From: Bacteroidota bacterium
Lineage (GTDB): Bacteria > Bacteroidota > Bacteroidia > Cytophagales > Cyclobacteriaceae
Length of the DNA: 58,934 nt
Assembly: GCA_947470895.1 (NCBI GenBank)
Contig: CANIVF010000022.1
Coordinates: 1-58,934, forward strand
Direction of reading: 5' to 3'
Numbering within the stretch: the stretch's first letter is position 1; every line of letters begins with the position of its first letter. Position numbers and translations under genes: made by a program. Positions 17,031 to 26,483 of the stretch are shown here, one piece after another. Under the pieces are notes generated by a model that worked only from the letters and a program-made list of their open reading frames with translations, was not told the origin of the DNA and searched no databases.

Positions 17031-19700
17031 TCACGAATGCAGCGTCACGGTAAGTTTTTGGTTCACGGTCATGTTCACATCGGCACTTAACTGAATCATG
17101 CAGTTGCTGCCACTTTGTGAAAACGTTGCTTCTAGTCGTTTGCCATTCAGCATGGCTACTACTTTAGAAATAGTGGTTGATGTTTCAACGCTAAATGTCC
17201 TTATTCTTAGTTTGCCATACTTCAGATGTAATTCAGCATTCAGCGCATCAGCCTGTTTTGCCTGACTAAATGAACCCCAGCCTTCAGCCGAAACAAATGG
17301 CGCTTTGAAGTTTTCAGCATTTATTTTAGGGGCAAAGCGCATATACCCTTGTGGCCCATGATACTCAAATCCACTGGCTGTGATAAACGTTCCATAGCTG
17401 GCCATGGCTCTTGCATAATGATCGCTGCACTCAATTTCATTAAATGGATTTCGCTTTGTCGCATGATAGCGATCGTGAATCATTCTTGTAAGCACCAGCG
17501 CTTCATCAATCATTCCCTCGGCCATCATGTGCGAAGCTACCTGATGTTCAAAGCCACTCATGCACTCATGAAAATATCCTAGTTGCCAGGTAACATTATC
17601 ACCGTATGGTTTTTCTTCGTTTGCTGGATTGGAGTTCATGATCAGGCCGCCTTCACCCGCCAATGCATAAGGTCTGCCTCCGGTATGCTCTTTTATATAT
17701 GGGCCAACATCAGGAGTAAAATTATATTTCCAAAGACTCTTAAGTGCTGATATAGTTTTATCCTTTTCCAACACTCGTCCAAGTCCTACCTGATGCGCCC
17801 AGCTCTGTCCATATACCTGATCGATGTGGCACGTGTTATACGATCCTAATCGCCCTCTGCCCTTCTCAGCATCTGGGCTATGAATAAAGTACTCGCCATT
17901 AAATAACTTTTCCTCCATGTTCTTTTTACCCAGCTCAAAATACTTATGGCATTTAGCAGCAAACTCCATATCACTCATTTCCTCTGCCATCTTCTCTCCT
18001 GCCTTTACTGCCGCTATACACAATCCAACAATCCACGAAATTTCCCCATCCCACATGGCATCTAATGTATTCTCAACGGGAGTATCCTCCATGCCATCTC
18101 CATTTTTATCCAACGACATTAAGAACATGATGGTCATTTTTATTTTAGACCAGTGATCTTTCAAAAAACGATCATCGGCACTCATCTGATGTTCTCTGTA
18201 AAACCGAAGGATGGTTCCGGCTTGTCCATCTACAGCTGGGCGTTTGTCAGCCTCACAGCGATACCACATACTGCCATCATGCTGTAAGGACAAACCCAGA
18301 TCAATTCTCTCCCTCACTTCTTTTTCAAAACCTGGAAATATACGCCCCGAGGCCTGTGCGTATTGCCACACATGCGTGCATGTGCCTGGGCAGCAGCCCA
18401 CTCCTTCCCACATATAGTGCCGGCCGCTTTCCATACGATGGGAGGTTGTAGTAGCGAGACAAGAAATGTTTAAAAATGTTCTCTCCAAAAACCACCAGGG
18501 TAAGGTGGAATCATAAAATGTTTCTTTCCATAATCGACTTTCAGAATATAGTTTCTGATAATTCAATCGTACGTAATCAATTACCTCTGCAGCTGATTTA
18601 AATAGTGTGTTATAAAAATGACCTGTGTCCGGAATGGCTTTGAATGATAGATTTGGAAAGTGCCAGCTTAAGATAAAATCTGCGCTGGATGCAGACCTCG
18701 ACTTTACCTTCAATCTAGCCACAACACTGCCTATCAATTTTTTATCAATACCCGTACTGATTTGTTTTTTGCTATCCGAGTTAAAAAGTGTTTCCGAAAC
18801 TTCAGGTTCAACAGAAGTATTGATAAGCGCTCCCTTCGTCATAGAACAAATCGCCATCGTTCCGTAGTTTGATAATTTCATCAAATCCGGATTACTGGTC
18901 TTACTCTTTACCGAAGAAAGTAAGATTTCATTTCCATTCTTTGTAGTGGATGTATTGATTCTCTCAAGGTCTGTATCGGTACTGCCAATGCAGGTTTTAT
19001 TTTCAAGCCAACCAGCAATGTTAACTTCCAGGTTGCGGCTTGATTTATTATTGACCTTGAGTGAATAAATCGTTGCTGGCAACCCTGAATTCTTTTCGTC
19101 AAGCGCAATGAAAGGAGAAAAGATTTCAGCTGTAATTTCTAACTCCAATTGTTTATCCACATAAGTAATGGTTGCGATTGGATACGTGGCTTCAAAGATG
19201 ATATCGTCCCAATCACTTGACTCCATTTTTTTTATTACCGAAGCATTTTTCGTCTTTATCTGAAAAGCAAAACCCTGATCTACCGGGCGAATGTTTTTTG
19301 CTGGTGCTATGTATGCAGAACCATCTCGGGATCTCACTTTAGCTGCGTGTGTCGTTACTCCCTCCCAATTCACTTCTTTAGGATCTATTCCTTCCCGATT
19401 GTCGTTGAATATATCCCATAACCAAAGTCGGCCGTCTCCACCCAGATAAAGTGTACCCGTATTAATGCCACCCACAGGCATCCCTAAATATTGCAATTCA
19501 TTTTTACTTTTAAAATACCGGGTAGGATTACCTCGTTGATAAAGTGATTTCACCCATTGAGGGTCCAACTTTTTGTCTATCGGAATTTGATAACCTCCTA
19601 CTTCACCGGGCATGAATGGACCCGCGATGGACGGAATACGGGAAGCATAAAATCCCGCTGCAAAAACACCCGCTGTTTTTAAAAAATTTCTACGTTCCAT
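17031..19700 (-). CDS. Tat-exported GH116-family glycoside hydrolase (GBA2-like)
   Basis: 889 residues. The N-terminus has a twin-arginine signal (MERRNFLKTAGVFAAGFYA). The N-terminal beta-domain contains LGMPVGGINTGTLYLGGDGRLWLWDIFN (about 71-98), typical of GH116 and its neighbours. The C-terminal (alpha/alpha)6 barrel includes YMWEGVGCCPGTCTHVWQYAQ (about 425-446) and VENTLDAMWDGEISWIVGL (about 540-558), the region of the acidic catalytic residues. GH116 enzymes cleave beta-glucosides, beta-xylosides or glucosylceramide-like substrates; which applies here is not clear. It stands alone with no SusCD pair nearby. Confidence 0.85.
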   Translation of the reverse strand: MERRNFLKTAGVFAAGFYASRIPSIAGPFMPGEVGGYQIPIDKKLDPQWVKSLYQRGNPTRYFKSKNELQYLGMPVGGINTGTLYLGGDGRLWLWDIFNDNREGIDPKEVNWEGVTTHAAKVRSRDGSAYIAPAKNIRPVDQGFAFQIKTKNASVIKKMESSDWDDIIFEATYPIATITYVDKQLELEITAEIFSPFIALDEKNSGLPATIYSLKVNNKSSRNLEVNIAGWLENKTCIGSTDTDLERINTSTTKNGNEILLSSVKSKTSNPDLMKLSNYGTMAICSMTKGALINTSVEPEVSETLFNSDSKKQISTGIDKKLIGSVVARLKVKSRSASSADFILSWHFPNLSFKAIPDTGHFYNTLFKSAAEVIDYVRLNYQKLYSESRLWKETFYDSTLPWWFLERTFLNISCLATTTSHRMESGRHYMWEGVGCCPGTCTHVWQYAQASGRIFPGFEKEVRERIDLGLSLQHDGSMWYRCEADKRPAVDGQAGTILRFYREHQMSADDRFLKDHWSKIKMTIMFLMSLDKNGDGMEDTPVENTLDAMWDGEISWIVGLCIAAVKAGEKMAEEMSDMEFAAKCHKYFELGKKNMEEKLFNGEYFIHSPDAEKGRGRLGSYNTCHIDQVYGQSWAHQVGLGRVLEKDKTISALKSLWKYNFTPDVGPYIKEHTGGRPYALAGEGGLIMNSNPANEEKPYGDNVTWQLGYFHECMSGFEHQVASHMMAEGMIDEALVLTRMIHDRYHATKRNPFNEIECSDHYARAMASYGTFITASGFEYHGPQGYMRFAPKINAENFKAPFVSAEGWGSFSQAKQADALNAELHLKYGKLRIRTFSVETSTTISKVVAMLNGKRLEATFSQSGSNCMIQLSADVNMTVNQKLTVTLHS

Positions 19701-19837
19701 AAATCTAAAACGATTATGATTAGTGAATTTTAGGATACTGAAATGCCGCGATCATACAACATACCGCTGTCTGAATATACAACTATTATTATATTTCAAT
19801 AAAAAATGATCATCCAGACCTTTTCGATTCTCCTAGA

Positions 19838-20836
19838 CTATTTCAATCCGCGTTCTGATTTTATCTTCTTTAAATCGAGATTATATCGAACTGCCTGAAG
19901 CTTGCGGCCATAATGAAGACTAGCATTCACTTCGTAACCAAAGAGCAATACCAGGGTAAGTAAATCCATCCAAACCATCAAGGCAATAAGCGCCCCGATA
20001 GAGCCATATATTTTATTGTAGGCACCGAAATTGGTGATGTAATAAGAAAATCCATAGGAGATACCCAAGCCAGCAAAGGTTGCAAGGACCGAACCAATAG
20101 AAAAGAAAGTCCAACTATAATGAACGGACGGTCCAAAATAATAAATGCATGAAATGACAATAAAGAACAAAATGAAAATCACCAAGAATCGCAAAGCGAA
20201 CAAAAAGTATAGCGTATAGTCATCCAGGTTGATATCAAATTTCTGTGCATTCACAGCGAGGTGATCTATGGCAATTTGCCCAACCACCAAAAGTGCCACG
20301 GCTACAAAAAGCGCTATTGAGAGTATGCCCGTTAGCGCAAATGCTGTGATGCGCATTCGAAGCAAACCTCTTTTTTCTATCGTACGATAACAGGAATTAA
20401 ATGCACGCATTAAAGCTAACATACCATTTGTGGCGAGATAAACGGCAAAAATAAATCCGAATGTGAGTAAACTCCCTCGCTGATTTTTGATAATATCTTC
20501 AATGGTACTGGATACTTCTCCAAACATACTCGCTGGCAACAGCGAGCGCATGAACTCCATGATATTTTGCTGGCTTATTGCTGGAAAGTACGCTGTGAGA
20601 TAGGGTATCAGTGTGAAAAAAAATATGATCGTTGGGAAAATTGCCAAAATAAAATTGAAGGCAACTCCATTGGAGCGATCTAGTATTTCATCTTCTTCAA
20701 CGTTATGTAAAAATATCTTGATGAATTTATAAAGTGTTAATCCACCATATCGCTTGAACTTAATTTTTTTAAGCCAGCTTCTTCCTGCCCGGGCCTTAGT
20801 GTATTGAAGAATGCGCTTGCGGGTAACGTACTTCAT
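19838..20836 (-). CDS. yihY: YihY/BrkB family inner-membrane protein
   Basis: 332 residues with six hydrophobic helices. Family marks are DRSNGVAFNFILAIFPTIIFFF (about 54-75), the YLATNGMLALMRAFN turn and the final YGSIGALIALMVWMDLLTLVLLFGYEVNA. The function of the family is unsettled; some members were once called RNase BN wrongly. Its start overlaps the thioesterase stop by four bases (ATGA). It is therefore the last gene of the mltG-thioesterase-yihY operon. Confidence 0.9.
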   Translation of the reverse strand: MKYVTRKRILQYTKARAGRSWLKKIKFKRYGGLTLYKFIKIFLHNVEEDEILDRSNGVAFNFILAIFPTIIFFFTLIPYLTAYFPAISQQNIMEFMRSLLPASMFGEVSSTIEDIIKNQRGSLLTFGFIFAVYLATNGMLALMRAFNSCYRTIEKRGLLRMRITAFALTGILSIALFVAVALLVVGQIAIDHLAVNAQKFDINLDDYTLYFLFALRFLVIFILFFIVISCIYYFGPSVHYSWTFFSIGSVLATFAGLGISYGFSYYITNFGAYNKIYGSIGALIALMVWMDLLTLVLLFGYEVNASLHYGRKLQAVRYNLDLKKIKSERGLK

Positions 20837-21243
20837 CCGAAATAAGGTTTCAATACATTTTGAAAAACTTGTGGCGGCCTACTTGGTCTTCCAGTCTTCT
20901 TATCAACGAAGGCTAATGTAGTTTCACCTTGATGAATCAACCTACCCTCGCCATTGAAAATATCATACTCAAATTTTATTCTCACACCAGGCTTATCGCG
21001 AATAGTCGTCATTACCCTTAGGTGATCATCATACAACGCAGCACTCAGAAATTTTGATTTATTTTCCAGCACGGGCATCATGACACCCATATCTTCCAGC
21101 TCCTTATAGGTAAGCCCGAGTTTTCGTAAACTCTCTACCCTGCCTACTTCATAATACATCGCGTAGTTGCCATAGTAGACATAACCCATTTGGTCTGTCT
21201 CGCCATAGCGCACACGAATAAACGTTTCAGACGTATACATCAA
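20833..21243 (-). CDS. Acyl-CoA thioesterase, hot-dog fold (YbgC/4HBT type)
   Basis: 136 residues, one complete 4-hydroxybenzoyl-CoA thioesterase domain. RYGETDQMGYVYYGNYAMYYE (about 12-32) carries the catalytic Asp17 of the YbgC group, with YYGNY after it. The enzyme is cytosolic and hydrolyses acyl-CoA or acyl-ACP; the chain preference is unknown. It overlaps mltG upstream and yihY downstream by four bases each, so the three are co-translated. Confidence 0.9.
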   Translation of the reverse strand: MMYTSETFIRVRYGETDQMGYVYYGNYAMYYEVGRVESLRKLGLTYKELEDMGVMMPVLENKSKFLSAALYDDHLRVMTTIRDKPGVRIKFEYDIFNGEGRLIHQGETTLAFVDKKTGRPSRPPQVFQNVLKPYFG

Positions 21244-22310
21244 TTCTTTTTTTGACCACTCTTTATCAAAGCCTCACCTATCTTAATCTCAATAGTTAAC
21301 GCTTTTTGATATTTGCGTGCGTTCCTGTTATGCTCATCGAGTGTTGTTGCAAAATTGTGACGGCCCGAAAAATCTTCCTTCGCACACATGTAAATATACG
21401 TGTGCTTTTGATAATTGAGCACGGCATCGATGGTAGCAATCTGTGGCATGTTGATCGGACCAGGAGGCAATCCCGCTTTTTTGTACGTGTTATAAGGTGA
21501 ATCAATCGCTTTATGTTCGTTAAGAACTCGCTTTATGGTGAAGTCACCAGCCGCAAAAACCAATGTAGGATCGGCTTGTAATGGAATGCCTTTCTTAAGG
21601 CGATTGATATATAATCCCGCAATAATGGGAGCTTCATCCGACTTTACGCTTTCTGCCTGAACAATGGAAGCAAGTGTGGATACTTCTTTAGGGTTTAGAC
21701 CCAATGCCTTTGCTTTTGCCTGCCTTTCTTCATTCCAAAATCGTTTATATTCCGAAAGCATCCGAGTAACAAGTTCATCGGGAAGTACATTATAATATAC
21801 TTCGTAGGTATTAGGCAAAAACATACCGATCAAATTCTCTCTATTAAATCCTTCATCATTGGAAGAAATGAAATCATCGATCGCATCATTAAATTCAGAA
21901 GGAGAAACTCCAATGTTTTTTGTGATCTTGGCTGGTAGCTCGTCAATAAGACGCACATTTGTAAACGTCACTTTTACGGCCTGCCTGTTTCCTGATTGTA
22001 GTATGCGGATTGCATCTATATTGGTCATATTTCTACGCAGCGCATATCTTCCCGATATTATGTTTTCGTCATAGTTATACAAGCGAGCCAGGAAACTAAA
22101 TGAGACCATGTCGTTCACAAAATTTCCCTTACCCAAATCCTCCTGTACTTTGCGAAAAGTAGTTCCCGAGTGGATCGTAAATACTCGGTCATCCCTGTCT
22201 ATCAGGATATTTGGCGTATAGAAAATCTGGTAGCCATAAAAAATAAACGTGATCGTAAGAGTCGACAGGATCAGGAAAAATGCAAGCTTCTTTTTAGGAA
22301 CTTCGGCCAT
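21240..22310 (-). CDS. mltG: Endolytic murein transglycosylase MltG
   Basis: 356 residues with an N-terminal transmembrane helix (about 9-28) and then the periplasmic YceG domain. The catalytic Glu lies in STLASIVQAESVKSDEAPII (about 211-230), followed by LYINRLKKGIPLQADPTL, SPYNTYKKAGLPPGPI and CAKEDFSGRHNFATTLDEHNRN. It cuts nascent glycan strands and so sets their length. Length and all motifs are normal. It is the first gene of a three-gene minus-strand operon. Confidence 0.95.
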   Translation of the reverse strand: MAEVPKKKLAFFLILSTLTITFIFYGYQIFYTPNILIDRDDRVFTIHSGTTFRKVQEDLGKGNFVNDMVSFSFLARLYNYDENIISGRYALRRNMTNIDAIRILQSGNRQAVKVTFTNVRLIDELPAKITKNIGVSPSEFNDAIDDFISSNDEGFNRENLIGMFLPNTYEVYYNVLPDELVTRMLSEYKRFWNEERQAKAKALGLNPKEVSTLASIVQAESVKSDEAPIIAGLYINRLKKGIPLQADPTLVFAAGDFTIKRVLNEHKAIDSPYNTYKKAGLPPGPINMPQIATIDAVLNYQKHTYIYMCAKEDFSGRHNFATTLDEHNRNARKYQKALTIEIKIGEALIKSGQKKN

Positions 22311-22409
22311 AGTAAAAAATTAAAGGTTCAAATTTACTAAAATGAACGAAGACAACTGCGATAACTATTAATTGAGTTAACTTGCTCACGCTTACTAGTT
22401 TTATAATGC

Positions 22410-23033
22410 ATGCCTGCTGAGTTTTTATCCATCCACCCAGTTACGCCAGAACCTAGAAAAATAGCCCGCGCTGTAGAATTATTACGCGAAGGTGCCATCA
22501 TCGTGTATCCAACCGATACTATTTACGGAATTGGATGTGATCTGATGAATCGAAGATCAGTAGAGCGGCTTTGCCATATCATGGAAATAAAACCTCAAAA
22601 ACTGAATCTCTCCTTCATCTGCAGCGATCTCAGTCATATCTCAAAATATGTCAAGCGCATCGACACACCTGAATTTAAAATTCTGCGAAAGTTATTGCCC
22701 GGTGCCTTCACTTTTATCTTTGAATCAAGTAGTCATGTGCCTAAAATTCTCGATGTCAACAAAAAAACCGTAGGCATTCGTATTCCCAATCACCCAATAC
22801 CGCTGGAAATTGTAAAACTTCTTGACAACCCCTTGATTACTTCATCGATAAAAGATGATGATAACATCAAAGAATACACGACCGACCCTGAAGAAATCTA
22901 TGAAGACTTTAAACACAAAGTAGATCTGGTTATTGATGGTGGCACGGGTGGCAACATTCCTTCCACAATTGTCGACTTTACAGGTGGTGAACCCGTTGTA
23001 ACACGACAAGGGCTTGGGCAATTTGAATGGTAA
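22410..23033 (+). CDS. tsaC: L-threonylcarbamoyladenylate synthase (TsaC/Sua5/YrdC)
   Basis: 207 residues. The YrdC fold is shown by [22 protein letters not shown] (about 23-44), [28 protein letters not shown] and [11 protein letters not shown]. It makes threonylcarbamoyl-AMP from Thr, bicarbonate and ATP for the t6A37 modification of tRNAs. It reads divergently from mltG. It carries no Sua5 C-terminal domain, so it is the short form. Confidence 0.92.
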   Translation: MPAEFLSIHPVTPEPRKIARAVELLREGAIIVYPTDTIYGIGCDLMNRRSVERLCHIMEIKPQKLNLSFICSDLSHISKYVKRIDTPEFKILRKLLPGAFTFIFESSSHVPKILDVNKKTVGIRIPNHPIPLEIVKLLDNPLITSSIKDDDNIKEYTTDPEEIYEDFKHKVDLVIDGGTGGNIPSTIVDFTGGEPVVTRQGLGQFEW

Positions 23034-23105
23034 CACGATTTCAAATCCTGAATTTAAAATTTCATTTGAGCAGAGTTCTTAATTTTAAATCTGAAATCTG
23101 AAATT

Positions 23106-23726
23106 TTGAATTTACTCATTGATCTCCATTATCTGCCATCACTGGAATATTTCTGTGCACTGCAAGGCTACGAAACCATTGAATTGGAAAAGTGCGAGCA
23201 TTATGTGAAGCAAAGCTATCGCAACCGATGTTATATCAATACCGCACAAGGTGTTGAAATGCTGATCGTTCCGCTCACAGCCAAACATGGAAAAACAGTA
23301 ATCAAAGACGTTCGCATTGACCACAGTAAAAAATGGCAAAACAATCACTGGAGAACAATCGAGTCTGCATACAGAAAAGCACCCTATTTCGAGTACTATT
23401 CGGATGATTTAAGAACGATTTTGTATCGTGATCACGATTTTCTGTTCGACCTGAATTTAGAATTGCTGTCATTCTGTCTTAAGTCCATCCGTTTTGCTCC
23501 AACACGCTCGGTAAGTGTGTCGTACCAAAAAGAACCACCTGCGACTATTTTTGATCTGAGATCGCTGATAAATCCAAAGAAATCGGTTTCAGAGCGTAAC
23601 TTGTACAAACCAGTGTCATACTATCAGGTTTTTGGCAGTGGTTTTGTAGAAAATTTAAGCCTGATTGATTTACTGTTTTGTGAAGGACCAAGGGCTGCTT
23701 CCCTTATCCTCGCTTCACGGATATAA
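23106..23726 (+). CDS. WbqC-like family protein
   Basis: 206 residues with a TTG start, since no ATG lies at the right place. The family opening LLIDLHYLPSLEYFCAL begins at residue 3, so the short start is right. Other marks are KQSYRNRCYINTAQGVEMLIVPL and KDVRIDHSKKWQNNHWRTIESAYRKAPYFEYY. WbqC proteins are linked with glycan assembly in some strains; a precise reaction is not established. It follows tsaC by about 70 AT-rich bases. Confidence 0.88.
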   Translation: MNLLIDLHYLPSLEYFCALQGYETIELEKCEHYVKQSYRNRCYINTAQGVEMLIVPLTAKHGKTVIKDVRIDHSKKWQNNHWRTIESAYRKAPYFEYYSDDLRTILYRDHDFLFDLNLELLSFCLKSIRFAPTRSVSVSYQKEPPATIFDLRSLINPKKSVSERNLYKPVSYYQVFGSGFVENLSLIDLLFCEGPRAASLILASRI

Positions 23727-23854
23727 GATCTGAACAAATACAATCTTAAACTTGTTTTTTTGAGGGATTGGAAGATATGCACTCGTGGATTTTATCCTCT
23801 TCAAGCCTTTTGAATAATCACGCTTAAAACTTTACATTTACATTACTCATTACT

Positions 23855-26410
23855 ATGGCAAATATGGAAGCAAAATTTTCTAACCGCGTGAAAGAAGTAA
23901 TTTCTCTAAGTCGGGAAGAAGCACTACGATTAGGACATGATTATATCGGCACTGAGCATCTGTTATTGGGGATGATTCGCGAGGGTGAAGGTGTTGCTGT
24001 GGGTGTGCTGAAAAAACTAGGAGTCCCATTGGATGAACTTCGCTCAGAGATTGAGAAAGTTTCTAAAGGCACGGCCACACACGAAATAAAAAACCTTGCT
24101 AATATTCCATTAACCAGAGCATCCGAAAAGGTTTTAAAGATCACCTATCTGGAAGCCAAAATATTTAAAGCACAATTGATTGGTACCGAGCATTTATTGC
24201 TTTCTATTTTACGCGACCCGGATAACCTGGGCACTCAAATATTAAACAAGTTTGATGTGGCTTATGATGTAGTGAAAGAAATGCTGGAATACCAAAACGA
24301 TCAACCTACATCGGCTTCTGATACTGACGATCCGGATGATGATTCATCTAAAATGTTTGGAAGTGGTGCAAACCCAAGTGGGCCCGGCAAAGAAAAGAAA
24401 GGCACCGAAAAATCACGTACTCCTGTGCTTGATAATTTTGGTCGCGATCTTACTAAACTTGCAGAAGACAATAAACTCGACCCTATCGTAGGACGCGAAA
24501 AAGAAATTGAACGTGTCGCTCAGATTCTTAGTCGCAGAAAGAAAAACAATCCTATTCTTATTGGTGAACCCGGTGTTGGTAAAACTGCTATCGCTGAAGG
24601 TCTCGCGCTTCGCATCGTTCAGAAAAAAGTATCACGCGTTCTTTTTGGCAAGCGCGTGGTGACACTGGATCTGGCTTCATTGGTTGCTGGCACCAAATAC
24701 CGTGGCCAGTTTGAAGAGCGCATGAAGGCCGTGATGAATGAATTGGAAAAATCTCCAGACGTTATTTTGTTCATCGATGAATTACATACCATTGTCGGTG
24801 CTGGTGGCGCTTCCGGATCGCTGGATGCATCCAACATGTTTAAACCTGCGCTTGCCCGCGGAGAAATACAATGCATTGGAGCTACTACGCTGGACGAGTA
24901 TCGTCAATACATTGAAAAAGACGGAGCGCTTGCACGCAGATTCCAAATGGTGTTGGTCGATTCGACTTCGGTTGATGAAACCATTCAGATTCTGGAAAAC
25001 ATCAAGGAGAAATATGAAGATCACCACCATGTAAGCTACACCAAAGAAGCGTTGGCAGCTTGTGTGAAATTATCGGACCGCTACATCAGCGATCGATTCC
25101 TTCCAGATAAAGCGATTGATGTGATGGACGAAGCTGGAGCGCGCGTGCACATCAACAACATTCATGTGCCTGAAGAAATTGTAAAATTCGAAGAGGCTAT
25201 TGAAGACGTGAAGAAAGAAAAAAATCGCGTGGTGAAAAGCCAGAAGTATGAAGAGGCCGCACAACTTCGTGATAAAGAGAAGAAGCTTATAGAACAACTT
25301 GATCTTGCAAAAGCCCGCTGGGAAGAAAAGACAAGAACTGAAAAATATACGGTTACTGAAGACAATGTAGCTGATGTGGTGGGTATGATGACCGGCATTC
25401 CGGCTAATCGTATTGCACAAAAGGAAAGCAATAAGCTTTTGGGAATGGCCGAACAACTCAGCGGTAAAGTCATAGGTCAGGAAGAAGCCATCAAGAAATT
25501 AACCAGAGCGATTCAGCGCACACGCGTGGGTTTGAAAGATCCAAAGAAACCAATTGGTTCTTTCATTTTCTTAGGACCCACCGGTGTAGGTAAAACAGAA
25601 TTAGCCAAAGTATTGGCCTACTACCTCTTCGATAAAGAAGACACGCTGGTGCGGATGGACATGAGTGAATACATGGAGAAATTCTCCGTATCACGTTTAG
25701 TAGGTGCGCCTCCCGGATATGTAGGTTATGAAGAAGGCGGTCAGCTTACTGAAAAAGTAAGACGCAAACCGTACTCCGTTGTATTGCTGGATGAAATTGA
25801 AAAAGCTCACCCGGATGTGTTCAACATACTTTTGCAGGTGTTGGATGATGGAATTCTTACCGATGGCTTAGGCCGCAGAGTGGATTTCAGAAACACAATC
25901 ATCATCATGACTTCAAATATTGGAGTGCGCGATTTGAAAGACTTTGGTGCTGGAATTGGTTTTACTACCAAGGCAAAACGTGAGAACGAAGAAGAGGTGA
26001 TGAAGTCAACCATTCAAAGCGCTTTGAAACGTGCGTTCAGTCCTGAGTTCCTTAACCGCCTAGATGATGTCATTGTGTTCAACTCATTGAAACGTGAGGA
26101 CATTCATAAGATTATTGACATCACTCTTGGAAAACTTTTTGCACGCATCACTACATTGGGATACAATGTAGAGTTGACTGATAAAGCAAAAGACTTCCTG
26201 GCTGAAAAAGGTTATGACCAGCAGTTTGGAGCTCGTCCTTTGAACAGGGCCATCCAAAAATACCTGGAAGACCCAGTGGCGGAAGAAATTCTGAAGGGTG
26301 AAATTCCAGAAGGAGGAATCATTATGGCCGACTATGAAGGCACGGGTGATCTGCTCACCATCAAAACAAAAAAACCGAAAGCTTCTTCAAAAGAAAAGAA
26401 AAGCGAATAA
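23855..26410 (+). CDS. clpC: ATP-dependent Clp protease ATP-binding subunit ClpC
   Basis: 851 residues. Two Clp-N repeats (about 1-145, [16 protein letters not shown]) are followed by the first AAA+ module with Walker A GEPGVGKT near 238. A UVR-like coiled segment ([22 protein letters not shown], about 455-476) marks it as ClpC rather than ClpA or ClpB. The second AAA+ module has GPTGVGKT near 574, and the C-terminal D2-small domain ends in a Lys-rich tail. It unfolds substrates for ClpP. No clpP or mcsB lies next to it. It ends in a strong terminator. Confidence 0.96.
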   Translation: MANMEAKFSNRVKEVISLSREEALRLGHDYIGTEHLLLGMIREGEGVAVGVLKKLGVPLDELRSEIEKVSKGTATHEIKNLANIPLTRASEKVLKITYLEAKIFKAQLIGTEHLLLSILRDPDNLGTQILNKFDVAYDVVKEMLEYQNDQPTSASDTDDPDDDSSKMFGSGANPSGPGKEKKGTEKSRTPVLDNFGRDLTKLAEDNKLDPIVGREKEIERVAQILSRRKKNNPILIGEPGVGKTAIAEGLALRIVQKKVSRVLFGKRVVTLDLASLVAGTKYRGQFEERMKAVMNELEKSPDVILFIDELHTIVGAGGASGSLDASNMFKPALARGEIQCIGATTLDEYRQYIEKDGALARRFQMVLVDSTSVDETIQILENIKEKYEDHHHVSYTKEALAACVKLSDRYISDRFLPDKAIDVMDEAGARVHINNIHVPEEIVKFEEAIEDVKKEKNRVVKSQKYEEAAQLRDKEKKLIEQLDLAKARWEEKTRTEKYTVTEDNVADVVGMMTGIPANRIAQKESNKLLGMAEQLSGKVIGQEEAIKKLTRAIQRTRVGLKDPKKPIGSFIFLGPTGVGKTELAKVLAYYLFDKEDTLVRMDMSEYMEKFSVSRLVGAPPGYVGYEEGGQLTEKVRRKPYSVVLLDEIEKAHPDVFNILLQVLDDGILTDGLGRRVDFRNTIIIMTSNIGVRDLKDFGAGIGFTTKAKRENEEEVMKSTIQSALKRAFSPEFLNRLDDVIVFNSLKREDIHKIIDITLGKLFARITTLGYNVELTDKAKDFLAEKGYDQQFGARPLNRAIQKYLEDPVAEEILKGEIPEGGIIMADYEGTGDLLTIKTKKPKASSKEKKSE

Positions 26411-26429
26411 GTAAAATTTTAAAAACATG

Positions 26430-26453
26430 AAGGCGGGGAAACCCGCCTTTTTT
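26430..26453 (+). terminator. clpC terminator
   Basis: An 8-bp GC-rich stem, AAGGCGGG / CCCGCCTT, with a GAAA tetraloop and T6 tract, 20 bases after the clpC stop. It also faces the end of the convergent vWA gene. Confidence 0.9.
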
Positions 26454-26483
26454 ATTTCATTGAGCTAAAGACACGATTGAAAA

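Noticed and set aside
23034-23105. Near-palindromic AT-rich gap before the WbqC-like gene as a terminator
   Set aside because: The stems (AAATTTCA / TGAAATTT style) are AT-only and imperfect, and lack a clear T-tract.
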